Positions 10,344-22,689 of a DNA stretch of 64,000 nt are shown here, one piece after another (position 1 is the first letter of the stretch; each line of letters opens with the position of its first letter). Location of the stretch: the NCBI GenBank assembly GCA_034509735.1, contig JACGWO010000004.1, forward strand, positions 26,021,395-26,085,394. Reading direction: 5' to 3'. The position numbers and the translations under genes were made by a program. The notes beneath the pieces are model-generated. The model searched no databases. It saw nothing but the letters and a program-made list of their open reading frames with translations, and was not told the DNA's origin. The stretch is from Sesamum alatum. Taxonomy: Eukaryota; Streptophyta; Magnoliopsida; Lamiales; Pedaliaceae.

Positions 10344-11750
10344 TGATTCGGGGAAATTATGTGATGTATTTCTCTATTTATATCCCCATATTTTGGTAAT
10401 ATGATGCTTATTCTTGGGTCTATTCATTGCATTTTACGAGCTTTCATGGACAAAGGGGTCGGAAATTCTCCACAAGTGCGTCCAGGTTAACTCATAACCC
10501 ACGAGCTATCGGAACCCGTTGGACAGAAGCGAAGGGAACGTGACCCGTGACCCCCTAGTTATCAGACATGCGCTGGGCGGAAATTGAAAAATTGTTCACT
10601 CTAGTGCTGACTTTTAACACAATGTAAAGACATTTTATTCCCTTGTAATTAACCTTAGAAGTTTGGTAAAGATAGGATTAGGGAAGGAAGAAAAAGAATT
10701 TTATGGCAAGAGGATTACTTTTCTTTCCTACCATAGTGAGGAGATGATATAAAAGGTGAAGAGAAAGGGGATCATCAAATTTGGTATGGAGAATTGCTGA
10801 AAATCACGTCCCAGACAAGGAGAAGACTGCGAGACAAGTGGAGAAGTCGATTCAGTATCTGTTAGAATAGGTGACCATGTAAGCCAATTTTGGCAGGAAT
10901 ATGTAACCTATGTCTAGACAATTCTATGGTATTTGATAAAACATTTTATGAATAAAGAAGTGAAAATTCAAATGGCAATACTTTGTTTACGTTCACTTAT
11001 CTGCATTTACATTTCTGTTCACTACGCAAACAAAGCCCACGGACTGAGAAACGATTTCGGGGATTGGGACTACGCTTGGAGGTAGGTCCATGAAATCAGT
11101 CTCGCCGAATCAGTCCGGAAATCTCCAAGTCAAGGAATCCCGAAAATGGGTACTGGGATTCCCTTTGAGACTTGCACTAAGCATCTGCTGTCGTGTTTCA
11201 TCGACGGGTGACGAAGGTCGTCTAGGCAGTGTTAGTGGGTCAGCATGCTAGGAAGCAGCTGACTGAGGTAACTCGCGGGAACCGTCTTACGGAGGACCTT
11301 GAGTATGGTCAGCAAGGTATGACGTGTATTCCCGGTTCCAACGGTACAGGCCAAGTCCTTTGACTTAAGGAACTGCTGAGTTTACCTGTGCATCAGGTCT
11401 GTATCTTAGATATGGTGAGAGATTGCCAAAATACTCTTGAGTAGTCATAAGCCATGTCTAGTGCAGCTCGGGTGTACAAAGTGACAGTAGTTTCCAAGAA
11501 AGGATCTATCTCCTGTCAAAAGGTGTTGACAGTTGAGTCTCATGTATGCTCTGTGTCTTGTCCCTGAAATCTGTGGCCACAGTAACTGAACAGAAGGGAA
11601 AGGGTTTTTCTTGCGGCGTTTAGTAAGGACAGACCGACACTTAGGTCCAAAATGGGTACCTGCTTTTTCCGTGCCCTAGACTCTAAGTGATGAGACCGAA
11701 GACAGAAGGACAAGTGTACTGTTAGAGCCTAAATGTTCATCCCCGAATAT

Positions 11751-11785
11751 TTCACCTAGTCTCTAGTGCCATGGACCGTTGCTAG
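11751..11785 (+). promoter_or_regulatory. U3 block shared by all copia LTR families here
   Basis: TTCACCTAGTCTCTAGTG.CATGGACCGTTGCTAG is nearly unchanged in the A, B and E LTRs even though their flanks differ widely: about 6757-6791 (E), here and about 56925-56960 (A), 40872-40906 (B), and inverted in the minus-oriented LTRs (for example about 17189-17224). Such conservation suggests a promoter or cis-acting role. The function is inferred only. Confidence 0.45.
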
Positions 11786-12254
11786 ATGGGCCACCCATGG
11801 TAACGGACGGATTCTAGGAATCCGACCAAATCTAGCTGAATGGTGAACCTAAAGAGTCACACACTATCCACACACACTTAGTATTTGATTTGGAATTAAA
11901 TATTGGAGTAAAGGAATGATTAAATTAGATTTAATGGGGTCCCATATTTTCTTGGAGAAATTAATTCCTTCTATTTGATAAAGGGAATTAAATTAATAAA
12001 TAGGATTTATTAAAAGGGTTGATTTAATGGGCTTAGAATAAATAATAATATTTATTTATTATATTATATTTATTCTTTTAGCCTTTTGGAATATTTAATA
12101 GGATTTAAATATTCCATTAAATTAAAATCAACGTTGAGATGGAAAGGGGAGATGGAAGACTAGGATTCGTTTGACTAGGACTTTGACTAGGTCAAAATCC
12201 TAGTCAAATTAGGTTACTTAGAGTTTGAGTTTAAAGAGGATTAAACTCTTCCTC

Positions 12255-12262
12255 TATATAAA
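12255..12262 (+). promoter_or_regulatory. TATA-like box of copia A LTR
   Basis: TATATAAA lies about 580 bp before the LTR end, followed by CT-rich and CA-rich sequence. The same position carries TATATATA in the C LTR (57419-57426) and matching boxes in the other A-family LTRs. It is the likely core promoter for element RNA; start sites cannot be read from sequence. Confidence 0.5.
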
Positions 12263-13530
12263 CCTCTAGCTTCCAACATTTGTAAGATGATGATTCTTGA
12301 AAACACACACAACACACACTCTCCCCTTCTCCTCATCTCTCGTCCGCCCCCTCTCTCTCTAGCAAGGAAATATTTCTTAGTTCTTTTTATTCTTGGAACA
12401 TTAGAACTCAGACGAACCTATACCGTTAATTGATAACGTGTTATTGATTCGTCCACTCCAAAAATTATACACTTGTTCGTTGCTAGCACGACGTGCAAGA
12501 TACGTGGGTGGATCGTGTGTCACGATTTGGAGGATCTCAAGAACGAGGTCTTGGTGCAAAACGGGGAACAACGCGAGTAGCAGTTGAAGACGAAAACGAC
12601 AACGGGTAGGTCTCGTTTTAAGATTTTCGTCCCTCTTTAATTTTCAACTCTATGGCCTCCATGATTTCTTTATTTGTTTTACGATCATGAGATACACCGA
12701 ACGCCCGGGAACCTCAAGGGCACACCCCTTGAGCGTGTTCTTTTCAATTAAAAGCATGCCTTTCATTTTTGTATGTTTATTTTACCGCGCTTCCGCATTC
12801 GCGCAATTCCCGGGACGATCCACCGATTTCTTTCAGTGGTATCTGACAGTCGTTCAAACCCAATTTTCTACTCCATGAATTTTTCTGAATCTTTCTTCTT
12901 TGTTTTAGATCTAGTTAGTATGGAGTAATTTACATTTTGGTAGCGCTTATGGATAACCTAATCGAGATAATGTTTTGAGTATTTTTCTAGATTAATTTAC
13001 GTTGTTATTTTCACATGTCCATAAATTATTATACTTGTTGACCTATTTGAAAGTTTAATTACCTCTTAGATTGAGTTAATTATGTTGATGAACTAGAACG
13101 GAACTCGGCGTAGTGGACACGGTAATATAGACATATATAAGCATGATTCATCTGATTACATAGGTTTTTTCGCAGTACCTAATGCATTATTGTCGCAAGT
13201 TTTAGAATGGATGAATCCACTAATTCTCTGATCGTAATTGGTTTGGTATAACCCGGCAACGTATATCAGGTTACATCGGGAAAAACCTCAGTATGTGAAA
13301 ATATGTGCTTTCTAGATTATTCTGTTAAAATTATATTCACTGGATCAATTAGGTGGACCTATCGCAGTAGTAGTAATTCATCACTCAACTTCCGGTCATC
13401 AAGATAATTAGGGATTAGTTATAGTTTTGATAATTGTTTCATTAAATCCTCATGGGATCGATACTTTTTGTACTACTTAATAGCTAGTGCACTTGCTAGT
13501 AGCATATACGTATTTTTGCAATCATGTTTT

Positions 13531-13548
13531 TGGCGCCGTTTCCAGGGA
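13531..13548 (+). other. Athila primer binding site
   Basis: TGGCGCCGTTTCCAGGGA lies seven bases after the LTR end. It is close to the TGGCGCCGTTGCCGGGGA site typical of Athila/Tat elements, usually attributed to tRNA-Asp. It marks the start of minus-strand DNA synthesis and fixes the 5' LTR end. Confidence 0.75.
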
Positions 13549-13646
13549 TTTAATTTGAAATCATATCAAAACTCGCTAGTCTTAATTCATTTGGATTTTT
13601 ATTTTTGTTTTACCTCACTTGTTCTCTTTTTTTGGATCACAGTTTG

Positions 13647-15170
13647 ATGACACAAAGTAGTGGTGGAGAGTTAGTGGCAATTCGATCCAGAAATTGAGAG
13701 GACCTTCCACCATCAGAAGAACACCATCGGGAGAGGCGAGAGCAGTGGAAATTCTGACACAAAAGACCAACTTACTATAATAGAACCGGCAATGGAAAAT
13801 GCAACAGTTGATGGGGTGATATCCAACATTGCCAAACCCACGGTCCAAGCCAATAACTTTAAGATCAAGCCAGCCATTATCCAGATGATCCAAACACGTG
13901 TGCAGTTTTCTGGTTTACTTGACAAGAATCCCAATAAGCATATTTCGAATTTTCTTGAGGTTCATGATACTTTCAAGTTTGATGGTGTTAGTGATGATGC
14001 TATTACAATTAAGCTTTTTCGTTTATCATTATGTGATAAGGCGAAAGACTAGCTTTAGTCTTTACCATCTGGTAGTATCACAAAATGGGCTGAATTGACG
14101 CAGAAGTTTCTTGGTAAATATTTCCCTCCCTCTAAGACTTCTAGGCTATTAAATGATATTACCGCTTTTGTGCAGTCAGATAGGGAATCACAGTATGACG
14201 CATGGGAACGTTTTAGGGACATGCTTAGAAAGTGCCCTCATTATGAGCTAACTATATGGCGGTAGGTACAAATATTCTCTACTGGTGTTACTTTTGCTAA
14301 CCGAGTGACTATTGATACAGCTGCATGTGGCACTATCATGAGGAAGTTACCATTGGAGGCGTTCAATATCATTGACGAGATAGCATCCAACACGTACCCA
14401 TATGGTCAAGAGAGAGTCGATAGACGAGTAGTCGGCGTCCATAACATCGATGCAGTGATTACGTTGTCTGCTCAAATGGATGCTCTAACACAAAATGGAT
14501 AACTTTGGAGATGCAATGTGGAATGTTGCACCCGTGGGTCCTTTCGGTGCATGTGGTCAAATGGGTCATTCAAGTAAAGACTGCAAGGTAGAATAAATTT
14601 GCCATTCATGAAGATGCTAACTTTGTTTCTCATAGTGGCAGGTCTAATTTCAACCCACACTCCAACACATACAATCTAGGATGGTGTAGTCACCCTAATT
14701 TTTTGTAGAGTAACAATCAACAGCAAGGACCACAGTTATACCACCAACCACGACAACAACCACCGTAGGAAAAAAAAAGCAATCTAGAAGACATGATATC
14801 CACATTTATCACCACAGTGAACACTCGGTTCTAAGATCAACATGCAACAAACCAAATTTAGAGTTTCAAATGGAACAAATTGTGAACATGATTTCTAGCA
14901 TAAAAGAGGGACAACTTCTGAGCCACACCGAGAAAAACCTGGGGGAATAAGTTAATTGAGTCACACTCAAGAATGGGAGAACAATTGGAGAAGAGCCACT
15001 GAAGAAGCAAGCGGAGGAAGCACGAGCCCAAAAGCAGGAGGAGCCCACGAGGAAACAAAAGGGAGTATCTTAAACTCAATTTAGATGAGATTCCCCTGTG
15101 CATCCCAAACCCCGAAAGAATTTATTAGGATGACTTAGATAAACAGTTTGGAAAATTCATAGAGAAAATT
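13647..15170 (+). pseudogene. Athila gag pseudogene
   Basis: The first ATG after the primer site is at 13647. The stretch 13792-14052 encodes the start of the retrotransposon gag domain (FKIKPAIIQMIQ, then DKNPNKHISNFLEVHDTFK). It continues after an in-frame stop (TAG in place of Trp, 14050) with PSGSITKWAELTQKFLGKYFPPSK and further gag sequence to about 14500. A zinc-knuckle-like ACGQMGHSSKDC lies near 14550-14590. A Gln/Pro-rich segment (14710-14770) and a Lys-rich tail follow. Stops and frameshifts make it non-functional. In an intact element it would form the particle. Confidence 0.8.
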
Positions 15171-15945
15171 CATAGAGATATTCAAAAAAATTCATGCCAA
15201 TATTCCTATAATTGATTCACTTTAAAAGATGACAAGCTATACCAAGTTTCCAAAAGAGGTGATTTCAAACAAGAGGAAGTTGGAAGGAGGTGAAACTATG
15301 AAGCTTAATTAAGAATGCTCGACGATTTTCCAAAACAAGCTATAATCCAAGCTCAAGGACCCAAAACGTTTTTATGTCCCTTGCACTATAGCGGGTATCA
15401 ATTTTGATAAACTCTTTGTGTGATCTAGGTGCTAGTGTCAATTTATTCTTGAGAAACTTTGAATGCATGAGCTTACTCCTACTATAATCACTTCGCAACT
15501 AGCGGATAGAAGTATTAAATAACCGAGGGGATAGTAGAGGATGTGTTTGGTCAAAGTAGGCAAATTTATCATCCCTATTGATTTAATTGTGCTACATATG
15601 GAATAAGATAAGACTATGCCATTAATTCTAGAAAAACCTTTTCTTGCCAGGAGTAGAGCCTTGATTGGTTTGCAAAATGGTCAACCTACTCTTAGAGTTA
15701 ATGACGAACATATAGTCTTTTATGAGTTTAGGCCTATGAATTATCTACACAAAAATGAGAATGACATATTTCCCGTTGATATTATTAATACCCCTAAAAT
15801 CGATAATGCTCATTTAGTCAAATGTAAGGATCCCAAAGGAAATTATGAAAATTCTAGTGGGAATAATTTACAGGATATGAGAGAAGAGCATGTGGAGGTC
15901 GCAAATTTTGCAAACACTGGTCAAGAATTGAAGTCCAAATGACAG
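15171..15945 (+). pseudogene. Athila protease region pseudogene
   Basis: Fragments follow the gag-protease linker of Athila elements: 'KLKDPK-F-VPCTI' near 15350-15395, then a DLGASVN-type active-site motif near 15423-15443 (catalytic Asp-Leu-Gly-Ala). The best frame, 15616-15942, starts PLILEKPFLARSRALIGLQNGQPTLRVND, the conserved end of the protease domain. The frame shifts several times. RT should follow but does not. Confidence 0.75.
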
Positions 15946-16129
15946 AAAGTGTTTCTTTTAAATGGATTTAATTCTAATCATAAAGAAAAATCACCAGTTG
16001 AAGTATCGTCCAATTGGAAAAATGCAAGCGAGAACAATATGCTTCAACTAAAAAATGAAGAAGAAGTGGATGAACAAAGCCTACAAGAATGCCCGAATGT
16101 ACAAGAAACGCACCAAGGTATGGCATGAA
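15946..16129 (+). pseudogene. Athila integrase C-terminal remnant (left part)
   Basis: Near 16070-16129 the plus strand reads AYKNARMYKKRTKVWHE, the conserved tail of Athila/Tat integrase. It resumes at 18068-18110 with SHIRKKKFKDGEEW beyond the inserted solo LTR. Protease therefore sits almost directly against the integrase end; RT, RNase H and the integrase core (about 2.5 kb) are gone. Confidence 0.65.
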
Positions 16130-18062
16130 TGAAAGATTGTGGATCGTCCCGGGAAAATAGCGCGAATGCGGAAGCACGGTATAAAATAAAATTACGAAAT
16201 TTAAACATGCTTTAACGAAAATTAAAGAACACGTTCAAGGGGTGTGCCCTTGAACTTTCCCGGATGTTCGGTGTATCTCATGAATTAAATACATACAAAC
16301 AATCATGGAGGCCATAGGGATTAAAATTAAAAGGGGCGAAAACGTAAACCGAGACCTACCCGTTGTCGTTTTCGTCTTCAACGGCTAGTCGCGTTGTTCC
16401 CCATTTTGCACTAAGACCTCGTTCTTGAGATCCTCCAAATCGTGACACACGATCCACCCACGTATCTTGCACGTCGTTCTAGCAACGAACAAGTATTATT
16501 TTTGGAGAGGATAGAATAACCACGCGTTATGAATTAACGGGATCGATCTTCCTAAGTTCAATTGTTCCAAAAACAAAAGAACAAGACTATTTTCTTGTGT
16601 GAGAGAGAGAGGGGCGGACGAGAATGGGGAGATAGGGAGCCGAATTCAAGTGTGTGTGTGTGTTGGAATTTCAAGATTCATCATCCTTGAATTGTAGGAG
16701 GCTAGGGGTTTATATAGAGGAGGAGTTTAATCCTCTTTAAACTCCAACTCTAAGAGGTCTATTTTTACTAGGATTTTGACCTAGTCAAAGTCCTAGCCAA
16801 AGTAGCGTTTTGACCAAGTCAAATCAATCCTAGCCATCCATCTCTCCCTTTCCATCTCAACTACTAATTTAATTTAATGGAATATTTAAATCCTATTAAA
16901 TATTCCAAAAGACCAAATAAATAAAAATAATAAATATAAATATTTATTCTAGGCCTATTAAATTAATCCTCTAATAAATCTAATTTATTAGTTTAATTCC
17001 CTTTATCAAATAGAAGGAATTGATTCTCCAAGAAAATAAAGGACCCGATTAAATCCAATTTAATCATTCCTTTTCTCCAATATTTAATTTTAAATTAAAT
17101 ACTTAATGTGTGTGGATTGTGTGTGACTCTTTAGGTTCACCTTTCAGCTAGACTTGGTCGGATTCCTAGAATCCGTCCGTTACGATGGGTGGCCATCTCG
17201 CAATGGGTCCATGGCACTAGAGACTAGGTGAAATATTCGGGGATGAACATTTAGGCTCTAACAGTACACTTGTCCTTCTGTCTACGGTCTCACCACTTAG
17301 GGTCTAAGGAACGAAAAATGCAGGTACCCATTTTGGACCTAAGTGTCGGTCTGTCCTTACTAAACGCCGCAAGGGAAACCTTCCCTTCTGTTCAGTTACT
17401 GTGGCCACAGATTTTAGGGACAAGACACAGAGCATACGTGAGACTCAACTGTCAATGCCTTTTGATAGGAGACAGATCCTTTCTTCGAAACTACTGTCAC
17501 TTTGTACACCAGAGCTGCACTAGACATGGCTTATGACTACTCAAGTGCTTCTTGGCAATCTCTCACCATATCTAAGATACAGACCTGATATAGAGGTAAA
17601 CTCAGCAGTTCCTCAAGTCAAAGGACTTGGCCTGTACCGTTGGAACCGGGACTACAAGTCATACCTTGTTGACCCTACTCAAGGTCCTCCGTAAGACGGT
17701 TCCCGTGAGTCACCTCAGTCAGCTGCTCCCCAGCAGGCTAACCCACTAACACTGCTCAGACGACCTTCGTCACCCGTCGATGAAATACGACAGCAGATGC
17801 TTAGTGCAAGTCTCAAAGGAAATCCCGGTACCCATTTTCGAGATTTCGTGACTTGGAGTTTTTCTGGACTGATTCGGCGGGACTGATTTCATGGACCTAC
17901 CTCCAATCGTAGTCCCAGTCCCCGAAGTGAACGCAAATAAATTAATGCCATAATGAATTTCACTTCTTTATTCATTAATAGTTTTATCAAAACACTGAAA
18001 TTGTCTTGACATAGGTTACATTTTGCCCGCCAAGATTGGCTACATGGTCACCTATTCTAACA
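16130..18062 (-). mobile_element. Solo LTR of copia family A, subfamily A2
   Basis: In plus orientation it begins TGAAAGATTG and ends CCTATTCTAACA; it is therefore an inverted family-A LTR of 1,933 bp. A perfect target duplication ATGAA flanks it (16125-16129, 18063-18067). It shares 'CCAATCTTGGCGGGCAAAATG' features with 58130-60119, unlike 'CCAATTTTGGCAGGAATATG' in the A1 group. It splits the Athila integrase tail. Confidence 0.95.
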
Positions 18063-18067
18063 ATGAA

Positions 18068-18998
18068 TCCCACATAAGAAAGAAAAAATTCAAGGATGGT
18101 GAAGAGTGGCATTATTAAGACAATGACCGTGCTGAAGTGGATTGACAAAGACTAAAATGCTATGTTGAACAGGCACAAAAGATTCATTCCAAGCCCCCTC
18201 TTCGACTTGCAGCAGCGTGAGAAGTATCTAAACATCAAGCTAATGACGTTAAACAAGTGCTACATAGGAGGCAGCCAATGCATTTTTCTGTTGTTTTTCG
18301 TATATTTTCTCATTCAGTGCAGGTGAAAGGATTTCTGATAACCCGTGAACTACGGGCTATGCAGGGAGCGTTTCAGATGAGCAAACTTCTGATAGCCCGC
18401 GTCCACGGGCTATTGACTGAGCATTTCTATCTGATGCTTCAATTCCTTCTATGTTTCCTTGTTTTCTCCTTATTTTATATTTTCATTTTTTTTATTTGAT
18501 TACTCAAAAAAAATTAAGGAAAAGGGAAAATTGACAAAAACACAAAACATGCCCAAATTTGTTAACAAGGGGAAATTAGGGCTTCTCACCTCTCATCTTC
18601 ACTTTGCAGATTTCCTCTCACCGCCACTCCAGCACTGTTGGGTCTCAGCCACAAAGCCGCGATGCTAGTCGTCGCCAGCCTCACTCACCCACACCGTCAA
18701 ATGCGGCCGCACCACTCCATCGTTGGCGCGCTCGACCACCTAAAACACAGTCCACAGATATGCCGGTGTGTTTGCTTCATCGCCATCTTACACTTTCACC
18801 CACCGCCGTTGTTTTTTGGCTTACGCCACAAGCGCCACCAAGTCGCCGCGACATCCAGCTACATCACGACCACACATCGCTGCTTCCATGTGCCACGCCT
18901 CGTGCAACTTCCCGCTTTGGTCATCGCCCACCTCAGTCACCGCGTCCAGATCTAACTAACTGCCCCCATTATCGCCGCCATTTCCTCCCCGTTTCCAC
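18068..18998 (+). other. Athila integrase tail end and 3' untranslated region (left half)
   Basis: After the last integrase codons (to about 18110) comes 'GACGTTAAACAAGTGCTACATAGGAGGCA' at 18245-18273, a sequence typical after Athila/Tat pol. Two hairpins lie at 18338-18360 (ATAACCCGT with ACGGGCTAT) and 18392-18413 (ATAGCCCG with CGGGCTAT). An open reading stretch with many His and Pro codons (18604 onward) runs across the Tekay LTR boundary and is not a gene. The region is cut at 18998 and continues at 42341. Confidence 0.65.
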
Positions 18999-20466
18999 TG
19001 TAGCACCCCCTATAATACTATGCCTTAATACCACTAATTATAACACATCCTCCATAATTAACCCATTTTACAAGAAATTTTTATTAAAACCAATAAATCT
19101 CAAAATACAAAATTCAATCAAAAATCTAATATCTCCGTAGTTATGTAGCTACAGATCTCAACCCAAGATGTCACTGCTAACCCACCTAATAAGACTGGCA
19201 GCACGGTTTATGATCCAATTCAGCTAGTCACTGTGGTTTATATCCTAAAAAATATTGGCAAGGGATGAGTTGCCTACACAATAAGTGTAGGTAATCAGGC
19301 TATATACATGCATACACACATGCCATGCTACAAACCAACGGATATTTGAGATATATATATATATAATCACCACAAAGCTATAAAGTAATCAATACCACAA
19401 TCATGCGTCAATCCATAATGTAATATCCGAAACCACAGTTTATACTCTTTGGGCCCCGCTTACTCTAATTGGAGTACATTAGTCAATGGTTCTGCCGACC
19501 ATCATCTCAATCAATGTCATGTCATATATAGCACAGGATACCCATCGAATGTGATAGCCCCACACTATCTGAGTGTGTAGCAATATCAGCACAAGACATC
19601 ACAATGAACATGGCATCCCTACACCACCCCAGTGTGTAGCTATCAACACAGGATATTCCCCGCTATCCGAAATACCCACTACCCGACGCGCGATGGTACC
19701 TAGCTTATATTCATTTTTCTCATATCACATCGTTCAATCACATCATCATACACCATTGACTATGTTCCCCAGCTAGGTAAGTCATTCTTTATCTCAATTT
19801 AATGATAGACTCATAATTAACTTCTTCGTTCAACTCCATGCAACAATAACGTATAGCATAGAACAACCATCTGTCAATATTTCTAATACACAAATAATCA
19901 CAAATAAACACATAACGACAACTTTACAAAATAACCACGCAATCCAAATAAGCATTTATAAATACCAGTCAGGTTTATGAAAAACAAGTATACTCATATA
20001 TACTTATATATATCCAATTACCTATACTTACCTCGATCTTAAAACGATTATGTTAGTAGAAGGAGCTGATCAATCCCTTACTTTATCCCCATGTCCTATA
20101 ATAGGTTATAATATGTATAATCAATATATCAAAGATATCGTAAATTTTGAATGAAATTACTAAATAATATTCGTATTTTTTTTCTACCAATCGTGTAATA
20201 TTTCATTCATATTGAGATTCAAATCTCTCTTCATTCCTCGTCTAATTAATTAAACATTATAAGCTTCACCAGTATCTATATAATTTATAAATTAACTCAT
20301 AAGAGCTTATTTCTTCAAACCTCTCATATTTTTATAACCATCATTCTCTATAACATCCCCAAATAAAGTTATTGCAAAAATCTCATATTTTTTTTATAAT
20401 ATTTCTGAAATATAATTTCTTAATATTTTTTCAAACTTAATTTTCTACTATTCCTATTAATTTTTA
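18999..20466 (-). repeat. Tekay-like 3' LTR region
   Basis: AT-rich sequence starts at the terminus TGTAGCACCCCCTATAATACTATG. On the minus strand a splice-donor-like GAGGTAAGTA lies near 20027-20036, a feature often seen in such LTRs. The inner LTR border is not visible, because pol is truncated next to it. Confidence 0.5.
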
Positions 20467-21730
20467 TTAATTCTTCGTTGATTTCGTCATTCTATCCATA
20501 ATTACCCAAATAGTGTCATGCTTTCTGAGCGTACCAGGCAACCCTACAACAAAATCCATAGTGATCTTCTCCCACTTCCACTCTGGTATAGATAAAAGTT
20601 GAAGTTTACCTGTTGGCGCCTGATGTTCTGTCTTTACCTGTTGACAAGTCATACATTTAGCCACAAATTCTGCCACATCTTTCTTCATTGTCTGCCACCA
20701 GTAATATGGTGTTAAGTCTCAATACATTTTTACAGTACCAGGATGCATCGCATATGGTGTATTGTGAGCTTCCCGCAAAATCTCTTCCATAATCGATCCA
20801 CATCAGGTACACAAACCCGTCCTCCGTTCACTATCACTCTATCATCCTTACTAAAAAATTTGATTTCTTACCTTGTTTCATCCTCTCCAGCATCCGTAAT
20901 AAGAAAGGATCTCGAGTCTACGCTTCTCTAATTGTATCCACAAGGTTCGGCTTAAGCTGCAAAGTTGCCAAAAAACCTGCTATCTGATCAACCTCCAATT
21001 TCCTATTCAGAGATCTCATTTCCAATAGCAATGTCATATTATGACTCCCAAAACTAGCTAAAGTGCTTGAACTCTTTCTACTTAATGCATCCGCTACCAT
21101 ATTCGCATTCCCTGGATGATAATCAATGGTGCAATCATAATACTTTAACAGTTCCATCCACCTTCTTTGTCGCAAATTCAACTCCTTTTGGGTCAGAATA
21201 TATTTCAAACTCTTATGGTCGGTAAAGATCTAAAATTTTTCGCCATATAAATAGTGCCTCCAAATCTTCAATTCCTGCACAATTGCTACTAATTCCCAGT
21301 CATGCATAGAATAATTCAACTCATGAGTCCTCAGTTGGCGATATGCATAAGCAATAACCTTCCCATCTTGCATCAATACACACTCCAAACCCTGTTTGGA
21401 TGCATCTGTATACACCACGTATCCCCCACTACCAGATGGTAAAACCAAAATCGGAGTCGATGTCAATCTTTTCTTTAGCTCGTCAATACTCTGCTGACAA
21501 TGTTCAGTCCAATGGAATGGTGCCCCTTTCCTCAATAACTTAGTTAAAGGACCTGCAATTATGGAAAATCCCTCAACAAATCTCTTACAATATCCAGCTA
21601 ATACAAGAAACTTCAAACTTCAATCGTATTTTTCGTTACTCTCCATTCCATAATAGCTTTCACCTTTGCAGGGTCAGGCATAACCTCATCACCTGATATC
21701 ACATGCCCTAGGAATTGTCCTAGTCAGATT
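20467..21730 (-). pseudogene. Tekay-like gypsy pol fragment (RT end, RNase H, integrase start)
   Basis: Reading right to left: 'GQFLGHVISGDEVMPDPAKV' near 21720-21660 (RT thumb), then [26 protein letters not shown]. RNase H follows with [15 protein letters not shown] and [19 protein letters not shown] (21616-21230) and [20 protein letters not shown] (21208-21030). The integrase zinc-finger half (CMTCQQVK) and the first core Asp (MDFVVGLP) are at 20688-20590. The second core Asp is in WVIMDRMTK. The protein breaks off at 20467. Frame breaks occur near 21620 and 21220 and between 20918 and 20688. Confidence 0.85.
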
Positions 21731-22107
21731 ACAGATGTAGGTGGAAGTGCAGCCAATGGGACACAAAGTCAAAGAAATATCGGGAGTTGTGACTAAATAC
21801 TTAACTTATCAGCAAGTAAATGCATAATATTAGAATAGAAGATCAAAAGCTTGAGTCATTTGGGACTTTTAGGTTGATCAATACTAAATTAATATAGATC
21901 ACGGTGAGTAGCTACGTCAAATTTGAAGTCTGCCATGGACCTTATATAATAGGTGGGTCAGCCGTGACATCTGAAACCATAGGTTTTAGCCATATGATTA
22001 TTAAACATCTAGTCTTTTGTCGGGTTTGCATTTTAGATTCTGTAACAGCATGAAACTTTCATCTTTTGGAGTTTTGTACATAATATATCGGTGGCCTAGT
22101 AAATATA
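21731..22107. other. Unassigned sequence inside Tekay-like remnant
   Basis: I recognise no gene or known repeat. Together with 42168-42340 it forms the right end of the Tekay-like remnant before copia B inserted. Positions 22103-22107 (ATATA) are the left copy of the B target duplication. Confidence 0.5.
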
Positions 22108-22689
22108 TGTTAGAATACGTGACCAGAAAGCCAATAGGTTTGGCGATTTGTAATCTATTATGTAACTCCATGTAAATGTAATATTATTATGTGATGACTA
22201 AAATTAGTATTCGTCACTTTTGGTGCTTACTTTGTTACGCTCATTTCACATTTGTTAAAATGGTATTTTACTTATATCACAACAAAGTCCACAGACCACG
22301 GTTAACAACTCGTGCAGTTGGGCCACACATTGGATGGTGGTCATGAAACAAACTAATTTAGAGTTGGGTCTGAAACCGTTCCAAGTCGAGGACCTCGAGA
22401 CAGGGCATCGAGAGTCCTATAGAGACTTGCATCAAGAGTCGTCTTCATTGGATGAGTGTCGTGTTTTATCGGCGACAGGCGTAAGACGCCTACATAATCT
22501 TGATGGGTTGGTCGACTGGGATCGAGCCGACTGGACTGACTCGCGGGGATCATCATATGGAAACCTTGGAAGCTTGGTCGGTATGACGGGATTTCCCCGG
22601 TTCCGATAGTACGGGAGTAGTCCTCAGACTTGAGGGATCATGGCAGTCGCGTGCACAGGACGGTCGTATCTTGGATCGGGTGAAAGGTG
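22108..22689 (+). repeat. Copia B 5' LTR, left fragment
   Basis: It matches the start of the 3' LTR (39941 onward) closely: 'GACCAGAAAGCCAATAGGTTTGGCGATTTGTAA', 'GCGGGGATCATCATATGGAAACCTTGG' and 'GCGTGCACAGGACGG' are shared. Similarity stops at about 22689, where GC-rich family-A leader in the opposite orientation begins. Confidence 0.85.

Larger units (their letters stand above)
10860..12835 (+). mobile_element. Solo LTR of copia family A, subfamily A1
   Basis: It runs from TGTTAGAATAGG to ACCGATTTCTTTCA, about 1,976 bp, and matches the A and C LTRs throughout. There is no adjoining copia internal DNA; Athila LTR sequence continues on both sides. The target duplication is GTATC: 10855-10859 on the left, 12839-12843 on the right. 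Between the LTR end and the right GTATC are three extra bases, GTG, the same three that follow the LTR in full-length A copies. It probably arose by recombination between two LTRs. Confidence 0.85.
10344..13524 (+). repeat. Athila 5' LTR, interrupted
   Basis: It starts TGATTCGGGGAAATT (3' LTR: TGATTTGGGAAAATT) and ends TTTTTGCAATCA, next to the primer site. The match to 43976-45557 runs along the whole length: 'GTGATGTATTTCTCTATTTA', 'TCGTTCAA-CC-ATTTTCTACTCC' and 'GATCGATACTTTTTGTACTACT'. Without the solo LTR it is about 1.2 kb against 1.58 kb for the 3' LTR, because it lacks about 240 bp near 10550 and about 70 bp near 13370. The divergence marks an old insertion. Confidence 0.8.

Noticed and set aside
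18604..19140. 178-codon His/Pro-rich open frame
   Set aside because: It crosses the border between Athila 3' sequence and the Tekay-like LTR at 18998/18999, so it is a chance fusion.
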